From NCBI GenBank assembly GCA_021234155.1, contig JAJEKV010000912.1, positions 1 through 64,000 on the forward strand: DNA of 64,000 bases. Direction: 5' to 3'. Numbering within the stretch: the stretch's first letter is position 1; the number at the start of each line of letters is the position of its first letter. Below the pieces are notes generated by a model, which did no database searches, had not been told where the DNA came from, and worked only from the letters and a program-made list of their open reading frames with translations. Positions 23,006-34,344 of the stretch are shown piece after piece. Origin of the DNA: Isoetes taiwanensis. Taxonomy: Eukaryota > Streptophyta > Lycopodiopsida > Isoetales > Isoetaceae. Made by a program: the position numbers and the translations under genes.

Positions 23006-23167
23006 GGATGTGGGGCAAGGAGCAAAAGCCTTTGGATGCTAAGTTGCATATTATTCCAAGAACCAGAAGCAAGATTGCGCTTTCCCGGATGTGGTGCAAA
23101 GGGCAAAAGCCTTTGGATGCAAAGTTGCATATTATTCCAGGAACTAGAAGCCGGATTGTGCTTATAA
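23006..23167. repeat. Tandem duplication, 81-bp unit
   Basis: Units starting GGATGTGGGGCAAGGAGC (23006) and GGATGTGGTGCAAAGGGC (23087) share AAAAGCCTTTGGATGC and AAGTTGCATATTATTCCA. Related wording (AGAAGCCAGATTGTGCTTA) recurs once at 26686-26704. Confidence 0.85.
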
Positions 23168-23219
23168 TTATTACTAGAAAAAGTGTTTCATTCTTTGCCG
23201 GGCTTTTGTCGGGATTAAA

Positions 23220-24370
23220 CTAAAAAATTAAGATAAGAAAAAGGTTGACAACATTGGGTATTATGTTCCTCAAGCAAAAGTTTCCTTGGGTTTTAGTTCA
23301 ATCATGTTATTTTTAGATTGCATAAACGTTGCATTAGGAAACAACCATAGAATCATGATTAATCTATCACATAATTGCAAATTAGAGCATCACAATGCAT
23401 GAAAACAATCGACAATTATTAATTAAAACTGCCGTAGCGAAAGGACAAGTTGAGGTTCTATGAGGTTTTATTTGTCATCATTGGTGTTAATTAGAGTTCC
23501 ATTTCATATTGTTTTGTATTGTATTATGCACGGTATTATACCTCATTATGTTATATTGGTGTATTGTGGGGAGTATTATAGCTGATTATGTTGTAGAGTG
23601 TTTTTCATTATTGAGCTTCGTGGAACTATTGAATATTAGGACTGACTTACTGATGATCTATGAGGCACTTCAAGAGCTAAATGCATTTGGACGAAATTCT
23701 TAACTCATACTGCATCTCCCTCATCCCGAAGCATAAGGGGCTGTGTTATTTTTACACTGGCAAACATAGACTTAGAGGAGGTAGTTTTGCTTCAGAAAGA
23801 TGATATGGAGCATCAATTAAAGGTGGAACATCGACTATAGGATAAGTTGCTCACTAATTGTCAAGGGATTCCTTTACATGCAACATGATCTTGAAATGCA
23901 TTTAGGAACACCTTGCAATTTTTTTCACGATTCCATTTATTAATTGAACACCTTGCAATTTAATTCCAAAAAAAGCCCCTAGTATTAGCTGCTGTGCAGA
24001 TGGAATATCGCCCTTACTATTAGCTTTAAGTGACTGGCAATTTAAAGGCGCTTAAATGTCATAACATTATATTCCTTCTCCCTATGTAAGAAAATCCCAT
24101 AGCATGGAACCTTCAAGGTGTTTGGGAACTAAGGATCTTGAATATTTGGTTGAAAATGTATTACAATCTTTCTACAAAGATAATCTTACAAGTAGGTCAG
24201 CTCGATTCCATGCAAGAAGTTAAAACAATCACTAAGTTTCCTACAAGTTCCATCCTTTATCAAGAAAATGTACAATTGTCTCAATCAATTTCCCAGAGCC
24301 ATCAAGGAGATTGAAACAAAAACCATAAAGAGCCAAAACCAAAGAGAGCAATTACTAATGCAAGCTGTCG
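23220..24370. other. Stretch without recognisable gene
   Basis: AT-rich sequence with no domain, structured repeat or LTR boundary seen. It lies beyond the last recognised exon of the TraB-like gene and could hold its 3' UTR. Confidence 0.4.
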
Positions 24371-24377
24371 ATATCTA

Positions 24378-26600
24378 TTAAGTGGCTATCCGGTAATTTA
24401 CGCCCTTTGTGCAAGTGGTGAATATGCAACCGCTTTTATAGGAAGGCTCATAGACCATGGGTTTTAATATATTTGTAGGCTTGAGACCAAATTCTCGTTT
24501 CGGAAACGGCGATCCATATCCGTAAATGTCCACTTCCATAAAATATAGCCACCTTGTTACATCCCTCATCCAAAGCCTTCTCCAACTCGATTAGGTCTTA
24601 TTCCTTTTCCATTCACGAGCCTTTATTCCTTTCTCCAATAATCACACGAAAGCTCTCTGAAATATAAAATGAGTATCATTAAGGAGGACATACTGCTGCT
24701 AACCGCCTTGCCAAAAAAACTTTTAAAACAGATGAAAAGTCAAGTTGATGCTTTTAGTAAGATTCATATAAAGGGGCATCTATGGACTGAAATCCATTAA
24801 ATGAGTATCATTAAGGAGGACATGAACTGTTGCTAACTGCCTTTGCCAAAAATATTTTTAAACAGATGAAAAGTCAAAAGGTTTGATTCATTGAGATCTT
24901 TTTCCAATCTTAGGTGGTTTGCATATCTTTTAGCCCGTAGGATAGTAAAAATGATAAAACCATATTTTTAAAGTTTTGACAATCATAAGTGGTTAAAATA
25001 TGTGTAAAGCACCTAAGGTTGGAAAGATCTCAACGAGATCTATCTATTGCACTAAACGAGAGCTCATTTAGACTTTTCTATAAATAGTTATGTGAGTTCA
25101 TATAAAGGGGCATTTATCTTCATTTGGCTTAGTTGGCATGGTGCACAAAAACTCTATAAGCAAAAGACCTAATAAGGGCATTGGCACCATTCTTGACATC
25201 CAGAAAAGCTTCATTTTCCAAGGACCTAAATCATCACGTGCCAGAGCCACTTTTGAAATTACATTGCTAGAGACTTGTGCAAGATCTCTGGCAAAGGTGA
25301 AAAAATTCTCTCCACATTCCTCCTGCAACCATCATAGATCGGTATAAAATGTCTGCAACAAATCTCAGAAGAGTATGCATTACCATACAAGACAATCTTA
25401 GCTTAAACACAACCACTCATATGATGGACAAGTTTAACAAACAAAGGAGCTGACTTATTAAGTGTAAATTTGGACCTTTACCTGCAAACTTTTGAATGTT
25501 TCATAATCAAGATCTGCATGGTACCAATTATCCTTTCTATAATCCATGCATTCAAGTTGGAAGTCAAGTTTAAGCAAACTTGCTAAGAGACGTTGAATAT
25601 ACTTCCTATAAAACTAAAACCCCGCTTCCTACGCTTGCTCCGCTTGGGGGGCTTCCAACGGACAGCCTTGTTACTGTCCCTTCCTTTATCTGCCACCATC
25701 TCATACAGCACACAGTCATATGAATCAAGCTCCCTTTGCATAACAGAGAAGTACCTGCCTTATATTGACAGAATATTAGCTCTTTCAAAACCACTTCCAA
25801 TTACAAAGACCAATAACACAGAAATATCATAAGTTCTTACTCTGTGTCAGCAATATGAACTGCTGCTACAAGATCCACCTGCAATAAAAATGCCCAGTAC
25901 AAAATTAAAAAAACTTCATTTATGGTTAAAAAACACTTCAACATTGTTTGAGCTAGCCCTCCCAAAATACACAACTTCTTTCAACTAAAATGACCAGGAG
26001 GAAAGATATTGGACAAATGGATACAAGAGGCAGAGCCAAGGCCAAATGGACAGCAATAGCCATCAGACAAATTCTCGAAGATACAAAGAGATCAAAATGC
26101 TTACCATAGGCGCGATTTGCATGTGTCATATATGTCCAGGATCCACGCCATGACGCCATCTATTGCCATTTCCGCCATATTCTTTGCTTGAAATTCATTC
26201 TAAACATGCATTAATAAGTTTGCTCATATAGGCAAAAGCCATGGAATAGAAAAAGAGTTGGATGGTTTACCTTGCAAATTTTTTTAAGCGCTACTACAGA
26301 ACAGCCTCAGATGAAACGGCCGCTGCCGCTGCTGTTGCCGCTCAAGGCAAATAAATAAAGATTTCCTGCATAATAAGAATACGAATACAAAGACTAAATA
26401 AAATCTAAGCCTGAATGATCAGATTTAGGGCTCCATGAAAGACCCAAGAACCCCATTCCAGTATTCAGGAACGGGAACTGGAAAGGGAAGACGCCCAGAT
26501 TTGTGGGAAGAAGAGAGCCAGAACCGTCGTATCAAACAAAACCGCCAAAAGCCAAAATCAAGGGATGAAAATAAGTTAAAAAATTCAACGCGCAAGATTG
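24378..26600 (-). CDS. TraB/Tiki-superfamily protein gene, four or more exons, with indels
   Basis: This host-type gene resembles the TraB/GumN-like branch of the haem-binding-uptake Tiki superfamily; plant members are often predicted organellar, and their activity is unsettled. Exons on the minus strand: 25878-25841 (VDLVAAVHIADTE, acceptor TTGCAG, donor GTAAGA); 25754-25482 (YFSVMQRELDSYDCVLYEMV…, then QRLLASLLKLDFQLECMDYR, then DLDYETFKSLQ); 25322-about 25133 (EECGENFFTFARDLAQ…KMKLFWMSRMVPMPLLGLLL, a likely membrane-apposed helix); and about 24650-24400 (IIGERN…LIELEKALDEGCNKVAIFYG then EFGLKPTNI). The first two junctions join in frame. A two-base AT insertion near 25598 and indels around 24500 break the chain. 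5' exons lie at 26105-26600 but are not clearly readable. The catalytic-type G-x-x-H of the family appears as VHIAD and YGSGH. Confidence 0.65.
24667..24935. repeat. Tandem duplication, about 132-bp unit, inside an intron
   Basis: AAATGAGTATCATTAAGGAG starts units at 24667 and 24799. Both continue through GCTAACYGCC and AACAGATGAAAAGTCAA. The duplication sits in the intron between the last two recognised exons of the TraB-like gene. Confidence 0.85.
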
Positions 26601-26639
26601 CGCACAGACTATCATAAAATGCCTTTATTATTATATATA

Positions 26640-27290
26640 GATAACACTATGTTACCACTCGCAAAAGGTTTTGATTCCAGAGGACAGAAGCCAGATTGTG
26701 CTTACCATTATTATAACTCTATATTAGGACCTGCAAAAGTTTTTGATGTGCTTTAACCAAAAAGAAAAGTCATATTGTAAACACAGAAGTAATTGATGCA
26801 CTTAGCCTAATGATGTGCTGCTGGTTAGATGCCTTTGAAAATGAGCCTTATCCCTTGGAAGATGTTCTTGGGAAGTGCTACATGAGAAACCAGAAGGGAG
26901 ATGGCAAACCTGGCAGTGCAAAATATAGAAACGCATTTTTCTGAACCTCTTTTGACTCCACACCACCAATGTTGCATGTCTCCCCTCGTAGCTTAACTTA
27001 CAAAAGCATAAATACTATTTGATTTGTTTCCCATTTAATCTTGTCATAATGGCACTCTGCTTCTATTTATGATAACAGCTGAAACCAACCACAACAATTT
27101 TTCTTCCACAGAACCAATTGAACCACAATCCGTTGGGTGAAACGTACTAAATTGCAAGCAGGAATAGGTTCTGTACGTATAAAATTTGTTTTTCTGGACG
27201 TATAAAATCCAAAAATACGTATTTTTAGGTAAAAACGTATTTTTCATATTTTTCCCTACGCCTTGAGAAAACAAAAATTTAAACTTACAT
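26640..27290. other. Intergenic, no recognised gene
   Basis: No coding domain seen. Several ACGTAT/ATACGT words (27175-27260) lead into the palindromic array that follows. Confidence 0.4.
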
Positions 27291-27319
27291 AAAAATTAAA
27301 AAATAAATAAATAATTTTT

Positions 27320-27615
27320 TTTTCGCGTAAAAAAAAAAAAAAAAAAACGGATTTTTTTATTCCGCATTTGCTTACGCAAAAACAGTCGCGAAACAGCTAT
27401 TTCGCTTGCGCGAAAATTTATATAAAAAAAAAAAACCTTTCTTTTTAATTTTCGCGTAAGCAAAACCCCTGTTTCGCTTACGAGAAAACAGTTTCGCGTA
27501 AGCAAAACTGCTATTTTGCTTACCCGAAAGAAGAAAAGAATTTTTTTTTTTTTTTAATTTCGCGTATGCGAAACCTCTGTTTTGCTTACGTGAAAAAATT
27601 TCGCGTCTCGAATCG
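27320..27615. repeat. Palindromic TTTCGCGTAAGC array
   Basis: There are at least four foldback units of about 40 bp, each of the form TTTCGCGTAAGCRAAAC, 4-6 spacer bases, then GTTTCGCTTACGCGAAA. They lie near 27365-27415, 27447-27487, 27488-27530 and 27556-27600 and are separated by A or T homopolymers. The arms pair within each unit and between units. The minus-strand frame with repeated FAYAKL peptides is only a translation of the array. Confidence 0.8.
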
Positions 27616-27699
27616 CTAAACAAAAAATTTCGGCCGAAAAATTTTTTTTCTTGTATATTTTTTGACGTATTATACTTCAAATTTGTGTCAGATCATTGA

Positions 27700-28680
27700 A
27701 TAATATGTATTGAGTATAAACGATATCTGATGATTGAACCTATCCCTGATTGCAATAGTATATGAAAGGCTAGATGGAAGTCTCAATATTCTTAGTCAAA
27801 TGTTCTGCAGGAGTCTGGATGCCCATGCTTCAAAGGTGGGCCAAGGGCAATTCAAAACCTTAGAAAGCATTTCCATCTTGGTTTGATGGAGGAGGTACTT
27901 ATTGTTACCTATTGTCACCTTTTACTAACTTTTTCTAAACGAAGACTTGCTTTTCTTCATGGGCAGCAATGTGTATCATTGGTCTTGTCTCTTATTAGCA
28001 GCATCTTGGATGCTTGGAGAACCCGTCAATATGACTACTATCAGCATGTGCTCAATGGAATCCTATAAAGCTTGCCTTTCTTCTGCCAATCCTAATTTCT
28101 TGTTTGCCTTACTGGTGTCCACTGGGAGAATTGATTGTACCATAGCGTGCTCTCTTTGCCAAGAGGCCAATCTTAATGCAATAAATAAAGTTAAGTAGCT
28201 GATTAGCATTCTGGCCATGGCCTTGAAGGAATAATTCTGTTTCTGCTTCCTCTAGAAAATTATATTTGAGGTTGCAGATTGTAAGTTAAAGAGTGGTTGC
28301 GCTATTGTGATCCCTTTTGCTTGATGCCTTGGGCCCTTATTGTCAACCAGGACTTCTCAACACAAGATCACTCGTGTTCTTAGATAAGATTCAAATTTAA
28401 ATGTTGAGATCAGGTGTAATCCTTGCATCAAAGTAAGTTCTTTGGATTTGCCATTCGAGAGGAGCTACGAATTTTGCTGATTGGAAACTTAGATGTGGTT
28501 TCCAATTCATATACTTCTACCTGGGTGATAAGGAGGGGAGAAGAAACTACACACAATTATGAGATGGCTTTACAACAGGGTGCCCATCTACCATATATAT
28601 GTCAATACAAATGCTACTTTTTTGGACCGAATAAGCCTGTTAAGGATGATTTGTTGCTACATGTTTTTCTCGTCCATGTT
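27700..28680. other. Stretch without recognised gene
   Basis: Open frames at 27883-28198 and 28423-28713 (+) are protein-like in places (CTIACSLCQEANLNAINK) but belong to no family I recognise. Confidence 0.35.
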
Positions 28681-28699
28681 AAATTGGATGAAGTAATAG

Positions 28700-29345
28700 A
28701 ATTCGTCCACTAAAATGCGTAACATATGTTCTGCAAGCCGACAATGCCTTTGAATGGTGAAGCAAATGCAGTACCATTTGAAGGAGAAGGCGCTCCAGTT
28801 TTAAGTCTCTGATTGGAAGCAACAAAACATAAACAGCAAGAACATAGGCAAATAAGAGAGCCGAGGGTTCCTGTCTTGGCCATGCCATTCATTAGTTCGG
28901 CATCCAACATTATCTGCAAAAGAGAAAGAACAAAACACCATAAGATGAGATTTAAGCAGACCTATTAAACGTGAGTTATGCCCAATCCCTCCCTTTCACA
29001 GCTGTTTTTTGAAAAAAACTGCCATAGCTTGCCGTCTTAGAAGAGTGCTCTTCCTCTTCTCGGTCATCATAGCCCACGTCTTTACAGAGTCTCCCAAAAT
29101 TAGGTCATCTTCACCGATTTTGCCACTCATTGTGTTGGATCTGTAAAAAATAATGATCCATCTGTAGAAAACATAAGTACCTAAGTTCAGCCCGCAACAA
29201 AAATGAATACCCGGGTTGAATCTGTGGAAAACATAGGTTATCAGAAAAAAGAAATAAATACCAGGATCAGTCTCTGAAAAATATCGATTCCAGTGATCAA
29301 GTTGCCACTCCTGCTTGCCCTTCTCACATTGGGGCCTTGCATTGG
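28700..29345 (-). other. Unrecognised exon-like segments
   Basis: Minus-strand pieces look spliced. QEWQLDHWNRYFSETDP (29335-29280) ends at a GT. After TTTTTACAG, a piece at about 29140-28990 reads either GDSVKTWAMMTEKRKSTLL or, one frame over, GRLCKDVGYDDREEEEHSS. A third piece follows a TTTGCAG at about 28914-28710 with a hydrophobic LGSLICLCSCCLCFVA run. I do not know the product, and the reading frame is not settled. Confidence 0.3.
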
Positions 29346-30805
29346 TATTTTTTCAGAGTCCTAAAAGGAATTATAGCCATCGCCCTGCTTGCCCAAATAA
29401 ATTTTCCACAAAGCGGGAAGGAAGCACCGTCCACAACTAATGGCCAAGGTTGCATTCAGCCTGTGCATCTCCTACCTACGAAATCTTTGTGAAGCTTTAG
29501 AAAAGACTAGAAAATAAGTATTAGACCCACCATAGAGAGCAAAGCCCGGTTCAGGCGCATTTTGCCTTGAGGAGTATTTTGCTCGGATCATCAAACCTCT
29601 CGAAACAGAGACTAGGCTTTAAGTCGCCCAACCAGAGTTTGTTTTGAAAAAGCACAAGTCTGAGAGTTTCAACACTCTGCATATCTCATGGTCATAACCC
29701 TTTTTTTTTCTACATATTGCCATAGCTCGCCATGCCACAACACTAGAGCTGAGGTCGTGCCCGCCATCGCCAATAGCCAGGCATCAAAATGTGGGGAGGA
29801 GATTGTCCAAAGAAATTATATTGGCATCTAAACATCCAAAGCGACAAGGGCGTAAAAATTCTGTGTGACAAAAAACAGAAAATAGAAATAGAAAAGCGCA
29901 TTATATAAGTGTAGATAACATGCAAGGAATAAAATGACGCAGGATGAAGGGCTAATAGGCAAAGACCCTTTTAGCTCCATCAGCTATCAATAGACAATGA
30001 ACTATTAATAGACAAAGGCTAAGATTGTATGGATGTATTATAAATACATTCCAACATCCCCCCTACAATCTTGATCTCTTTGTAAAACAAAATAAGTAGC
30101 ATGTACCTTCGAGGGTGAGATCAAATGCACAATACTGCAAGATGTATATCCCCCTGCAGTTGATCTCTAGCTCGATTAAAAAAAAACTTTTCTTAACTTC
30201 TACCTTTTTAACTTCTGCCCGAACATAATGATTATGTATCTCTATGTGCTTATATTTGTAATTCAACACTTGATCTTTCGCAAGCGAATTAGCACCCTGA
30301 TTGTCACAAAAACAAAATTGCTCTTTGAGATGGTGGAAATCCAAAATCTGCAAGGAGTCATTACAACCAAACTAACTTCCGACAAGCAAAGGAAGCAGCC
30401 ACATATTCAGCTTCTATGGTGGAAGTTGCAATCCAATTTTGTTTCTTAATATGTAGCATAATAACAGGGGGTTTTCTTTGTGTTTTTGTACGCTTTTCAC
30501 TAAGGTTTTCTTATGATTTCGTGATGTATTCAAATGGATGTACTAATGCGTACATCTAGAGTGCACCATTTCTGAGCCATTGATTTTAGCCTCTTTTTTT
30601 CGAGTGCAATTTTTTTGCGGCCTTTTTTATAATGGTCTTATGGTCTTTATCCCTCAATTTAAAAAGCTATTAAAAAGTACTACAATGTGATTATTGTATT
30701 ATGCTAAGAGTGTAAGTAAACACATGCAACAAGGTATCCAAAGACAAAATATTGCAGTCAAAAGGCATGCAATAAGCTATCCAAAAGATCATCACTAAAC
30801 ACTGG

Positions 30806-32504
30806 CTAGAGAAGGGACATGTCAATGGAGGGATCTCTGTGAAGCTCTGACTGGAAGATGTAGAACATATGCTTGCATGGAATGAAGCTTCCCTTTGCAA
30901 CATGTTTCTGATAATCGGGACATGTGCATGAAGGCTCTTTCTTGATGCTAATAGTATATGCATTGCCATTTCTGTTCAAACCGAATTCCACATGTCTCTT
31001 ATGAACAATCACATTACTTAGAACTGAGACATCCATGTCTTTGCTTTGCTCAAATTTGGTTCGCAATTCTACTAAGTCTAATCCTACGTTTTTACGCTTA
31101 CCATCCGTCTCATGATAGAGTGTTGACTTCCAAGGCTGTAAATATCTTGGACATCTTCATTTTGACGGGTGTATGTGGTTCTACTCAATCCTTCCAGATT
31201 ATAGCCACCCTTTTCCAAAGTCTCGAGCTCATGAGGCTTGAATTTGACACCTTTATGTACAGGCCACAAAAAGGGACGATTAGGTGTGGAAACCATATCA
31301 GCATTTGGGTACCATGTGCACCTGTAGTTGTCAGGACAAAACCAAAAAATTGCTCACATGTTCCTCCTCTATAAGACCTTGTACCATAATAAGATGGCGG
31401 CCGGCAATGATAGCCCTTTGTTAATCATTTGTCACATTTTTTTACCATTTCTGAAAACCACCGCCTTGACATCTTACTTTCTCGCCATCATTTGTTCTCA
31501 CGAATGGCCGGTTAGTATCAAAGATTTCTCGTCGTGCGTCAACAGAAATTGACCCAAATAAATTTTGACTACCGAATCTGTCTGCGCTATTCTAGGTATA
31601 TTTCTTGCTTGCTTATGCGGTCTATATGTTCCAAACTCACCTCTGGTGTAGAGAACATTCATGCATTTTCTCTTTGATATTGTTTGATCATTCCCACTAG
31701 AACCACACTTGGTAAACCACAATCGCTAACTCCTGCATATTTGCATCGGTGACCTCCTTACTCTTAATACTTAATCTACCTTAATCGAGAGAAGTGTAGA
31801 TATTCTGGTCCTGATCCAACAAAGTTATGGTCGAGGTATGACTTGTATTTACTACTTTGTAAGATAGCTTCTGTTAAATCAAACAAATTAGCATCATATA
31901 GAGTTAAAGTTTTTTTGTAACCTGTAGCTGCTAACCAACTTGCATGTCTACTTTTCGACAAATTAGTATATGCATAGCATCTTCTATTAAGGCACAAGCT
32001 TTCATATGATTTTCCCATCGACTCACTCTTTGATGCCACCAGGCCATCCATGAGCATAATGCATTGACATTTGATGCAGAAACCTTCTCTAGAAGGCAAC
32101 CTGTCATATAAAGATACAATTTATTTGGTTTATCTGAGTTTCTCCATTCCCTGCAGACTTTTATAAACTCATCTCTATATTCTGGATTGAGATGCTTCTT
32201 GGCCTGCCTCTGCATACACTGTTCAAAGTGAAAGACACAAGAGCACTCTTTTTTGCACACTTCTTTACCCTCAAAGAAAACATATCTAACTGCTATCCAA
32301 TTTGCACAGGCTTCATCGACCATAAATCCATGAAATTAAGCGGGGCTCGTAACCCTTAGATATCATCACTTTATTCAACTTTTTCCAGAATTTTCTTTGT
32401 GACTGGGCATCTTCTGTTTTCATATCACAAACTGCTATTGTGACCAAACTTCTTAATCTGTAATATGATAACATTATATTAGTTAATATTAAGACAAAGT
32501 TCAT
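30806..32504 (-). pseudogene. MULE-type transposase / SWIM zinc-finger protein remnant
   Basis: This is a decayed Mutator-like (MULE/FAR1-type) transposase or a domesticated relative. From the high end: QRKFWKKLNKVMISKGYE; then, after a frame change, FMVDEACANWIAVRYVF with CVFHFEQCMQRQAKKHL (32323-32200), the metal-site region of the DDE core where MULEs read D-x-x-x-A and H-x-x-x-x-x. LCSWMAWWHQRVSRW and a GSGPEYL tail follow (to 31800). A linker at about 31720-31084 precedes the SWIM finger CTCPDYQ…PCKHMFYIF (30928-30869), which has the full CxC…CxH ligand set. At least four frame breaks separate these pieces. No terminal inverted repeats were identified. Confidence 0.75.
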
Positions 32505-32830
32505 ATAACAAAAGGGCTACATTAAGTCGTCACTTACATAGGATCATACACATGACATGCCAATGTAGTCCATCTATGTATTCTTTTAACGTGATCAAAA
32601 TGCACTCATGAGTTGCCAAGATCCTGACCGGGTCGCATTCTGTTTACTAAATCAATTCCACTACCAGGACCAATGGTTGACATTTTAAAAATATAGCATC
32701 TATCATTATCTTTGTCATGGGTTTGGTATGGAAACTTTGAGCCATGGTTACCAACACTTACTTTTCATATACATGATGTTGTTATAGTCATCAGAATATT
32801 GTTTATTTTCTTTCTTGCATCATCTATCCA

Positions 32831-32995
32831 TTTCCTTAACACCCTGCTCCTTGGGTTTTTATGGCTAAAACAGTCATAATGCCCTAGGCCGTTACCACAA
32901 AGGCTCATAACGCCCTAGGGCGTTATCACGAAGGCTCATAACACCCTCGGAGCAGGGTGTTAAGGAAGATAACGCCCTGGCCCTCGGGCGTTATG
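32831..32995. repeat. Nested palindrome cluster (TAACGCCCTAGGGCGTTA)
   Basis: A perfect 20-bp palindrome, ATAACGCCCTAGGGCGTTAT, lies at 32907-32926. It is flanked by TAACACCCTCGG…CAGGGTGTTA (32939-32962), ATAACGCCCTGG…CGGGCGTTAT (32969-32994) and a decayed copy at 32876-32896. A longer inverted pair, TTCCTTAACACCCTGCTCC (32832-32850) and GGAGCAGGGTGTTAAGGAA (32949-32967), encloses the group. Confidence 0.85.
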
Positions 32996-33240
32996 GGAAT
33001 AAAATTCTCGGGCAATATGGCCGTGGCCAAAATGGCTCGGGCGTGCTCCAACAGTTCTTCTACCTTGTCGCTTGTCAACATTTCAATTTGATCAATGTCT
33101 GATGTTGGAAGAACATATGCAATCACCAATTGCATGGCCAATTCATTTTGCATCTGTTTGGGTCCAAATTTACCAATGGAACTAACTGGCATGTTCTGCA
33201 AAATTGAGTGCAATCTACTTATGTCTTCCTTGCTTTCCAC
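32926..33240 (-). other. Unrecognised 104-codon frame
   Basis: The frame MESKEDISRLHSILQNMPV… is one of the longer open frames outside known elements and has ordinary protein composition with helical character (DKVEELLEHARAI). Its C-terminal third overlaps the palindrome cluster. I do not recognise it. It could be an upstream piece of the MULE-type gene, which runs in the same direction. Confidence 0.3.
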
Positions 33241-33409
33241 ACGCCTAATGGGATGAGTGTGAGTTCCAGTATGGACTACTATGGCTTATACCAAATGTTG
33301 CTTATGCTGAAAATGAGGCATGACCATAATTCCAACACAAATATCACTTTGAATCACCTTGCCGCAGGTTGAAATAGCTTGAATCGGCAGCATCTTGAGT
33401 CGATACTTT

Positions 33410-34340
33410 CAAACGGCGCCGTTTGGGGTTAGTACATTATCCAGAGCATATCTAGAGCATTCTTTTCTTGAGCATTTCGTTTCTAGAGCATTCGTTTCTT
33501 GAGCAAACGACGCCATTTAGACTTCTCAGCCAGTTTTGGAACTTGTTGTATTGAAAAGGGGCAAAACGGTTTAGGTCCTTCCAAAAATTCTTCTTTCATG
33601 TCATCATCGAATGTATTGATTGATTTGACTCAAATGTATTCATTTGAAAGATCTGTTTGACGGTGCTGTTTAACGGTATTCATTTGAATGTTTAACGATG
33701 CTGTTTGAAAGGCTAGAATGTATTCATTTGAAAGTTTCGAATGCTATTTGAAAGATTTAACGGTGCTCATTTGATCTTGTAAAATAAAAAAGCAAGTTAA
33801 AACGGCGCCGTTTGGGCTTTTCATTGAGCTTTTCATTGAGGCTTTAAACAGGAGGCCAGATAGATAGGTTAGTGAGGTTACTGTAAACGCTGGATAGGTT
33901 ACTGTATCAGACTGTAAACGGCACTGTTTGAGGTTGTTTCTTGCTCCTTTTTTCTGTATTCATTTCGTAAATAGAATAAGTATAATAGAACAGTTCAAAT
34001 CCAGAACACGCAATAGGTTGATTCGCATTATGTCATCTTACTTCTGGTGCTAGATATTGAATCAGATAATATCTTCCTTTTGATGCAAACGGCGCCGTTT
34101 GGACTTGTTTACATTCCTGCAATGTTGGGTTTGACATAGATAGATAGTAGGCAAATAGAATAGATAGAATACAAAGTCGGATATTTTTACAAAGTAGAAT
34201 ACTGAATTAAATATTTTTACTTCATCCAGAGGTAAACGGCGCCATTTAAAAGACCTCCACTTCTATCTATGACACTGAAGGGTTTTTATGCAATTTTCTA
34301 GTTCAATTTATGAGACACCGTTTTCTGAAATGGCACCATT
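33410..34340. repeat. Dispersed AAACGGCGCCGTTT palindromes
   Basis: Perfect copies of AAACGGCGCCGTTTGG (first or last base varying) lie near 33413, 33799 and 34088. Decayed copies (AAACGACGCCATTT, AAACGGCACTGTTT, AAACGGCGCCATTT, ACGGTGCTGTTT, GACACCGTTTTCT) lie near 33506, 33668, 33917, 34231 and 34318. They are mixed with a repeated TATTCATTTGAATG phrase. The flanking DNA is otherwise non-repetitive. Confidence 0.8.
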
Positions 34341-34344
34341 TGCT

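Noticed and set aside
27320-27615. CRISPR-like array
   Set aside because: The units are palindromes separated by homopolymers, not by unique spacers of constant length, and the window is eukaryotic.
27372-27680. Minus-strand frame with repeated FAYAKL peptides, possible repeat protein
   Set aside because: The peptide repeat is the direct translation of the palindromic TTTCGCGTAAGC array and its A/T spacers. No start context or family supports a protein.
30691-30969. Minus-strand 92-codon frame
   Set aside because: It is a shifted frame over the SWIM zinc-finger coding sequence, which is the meaningful one.
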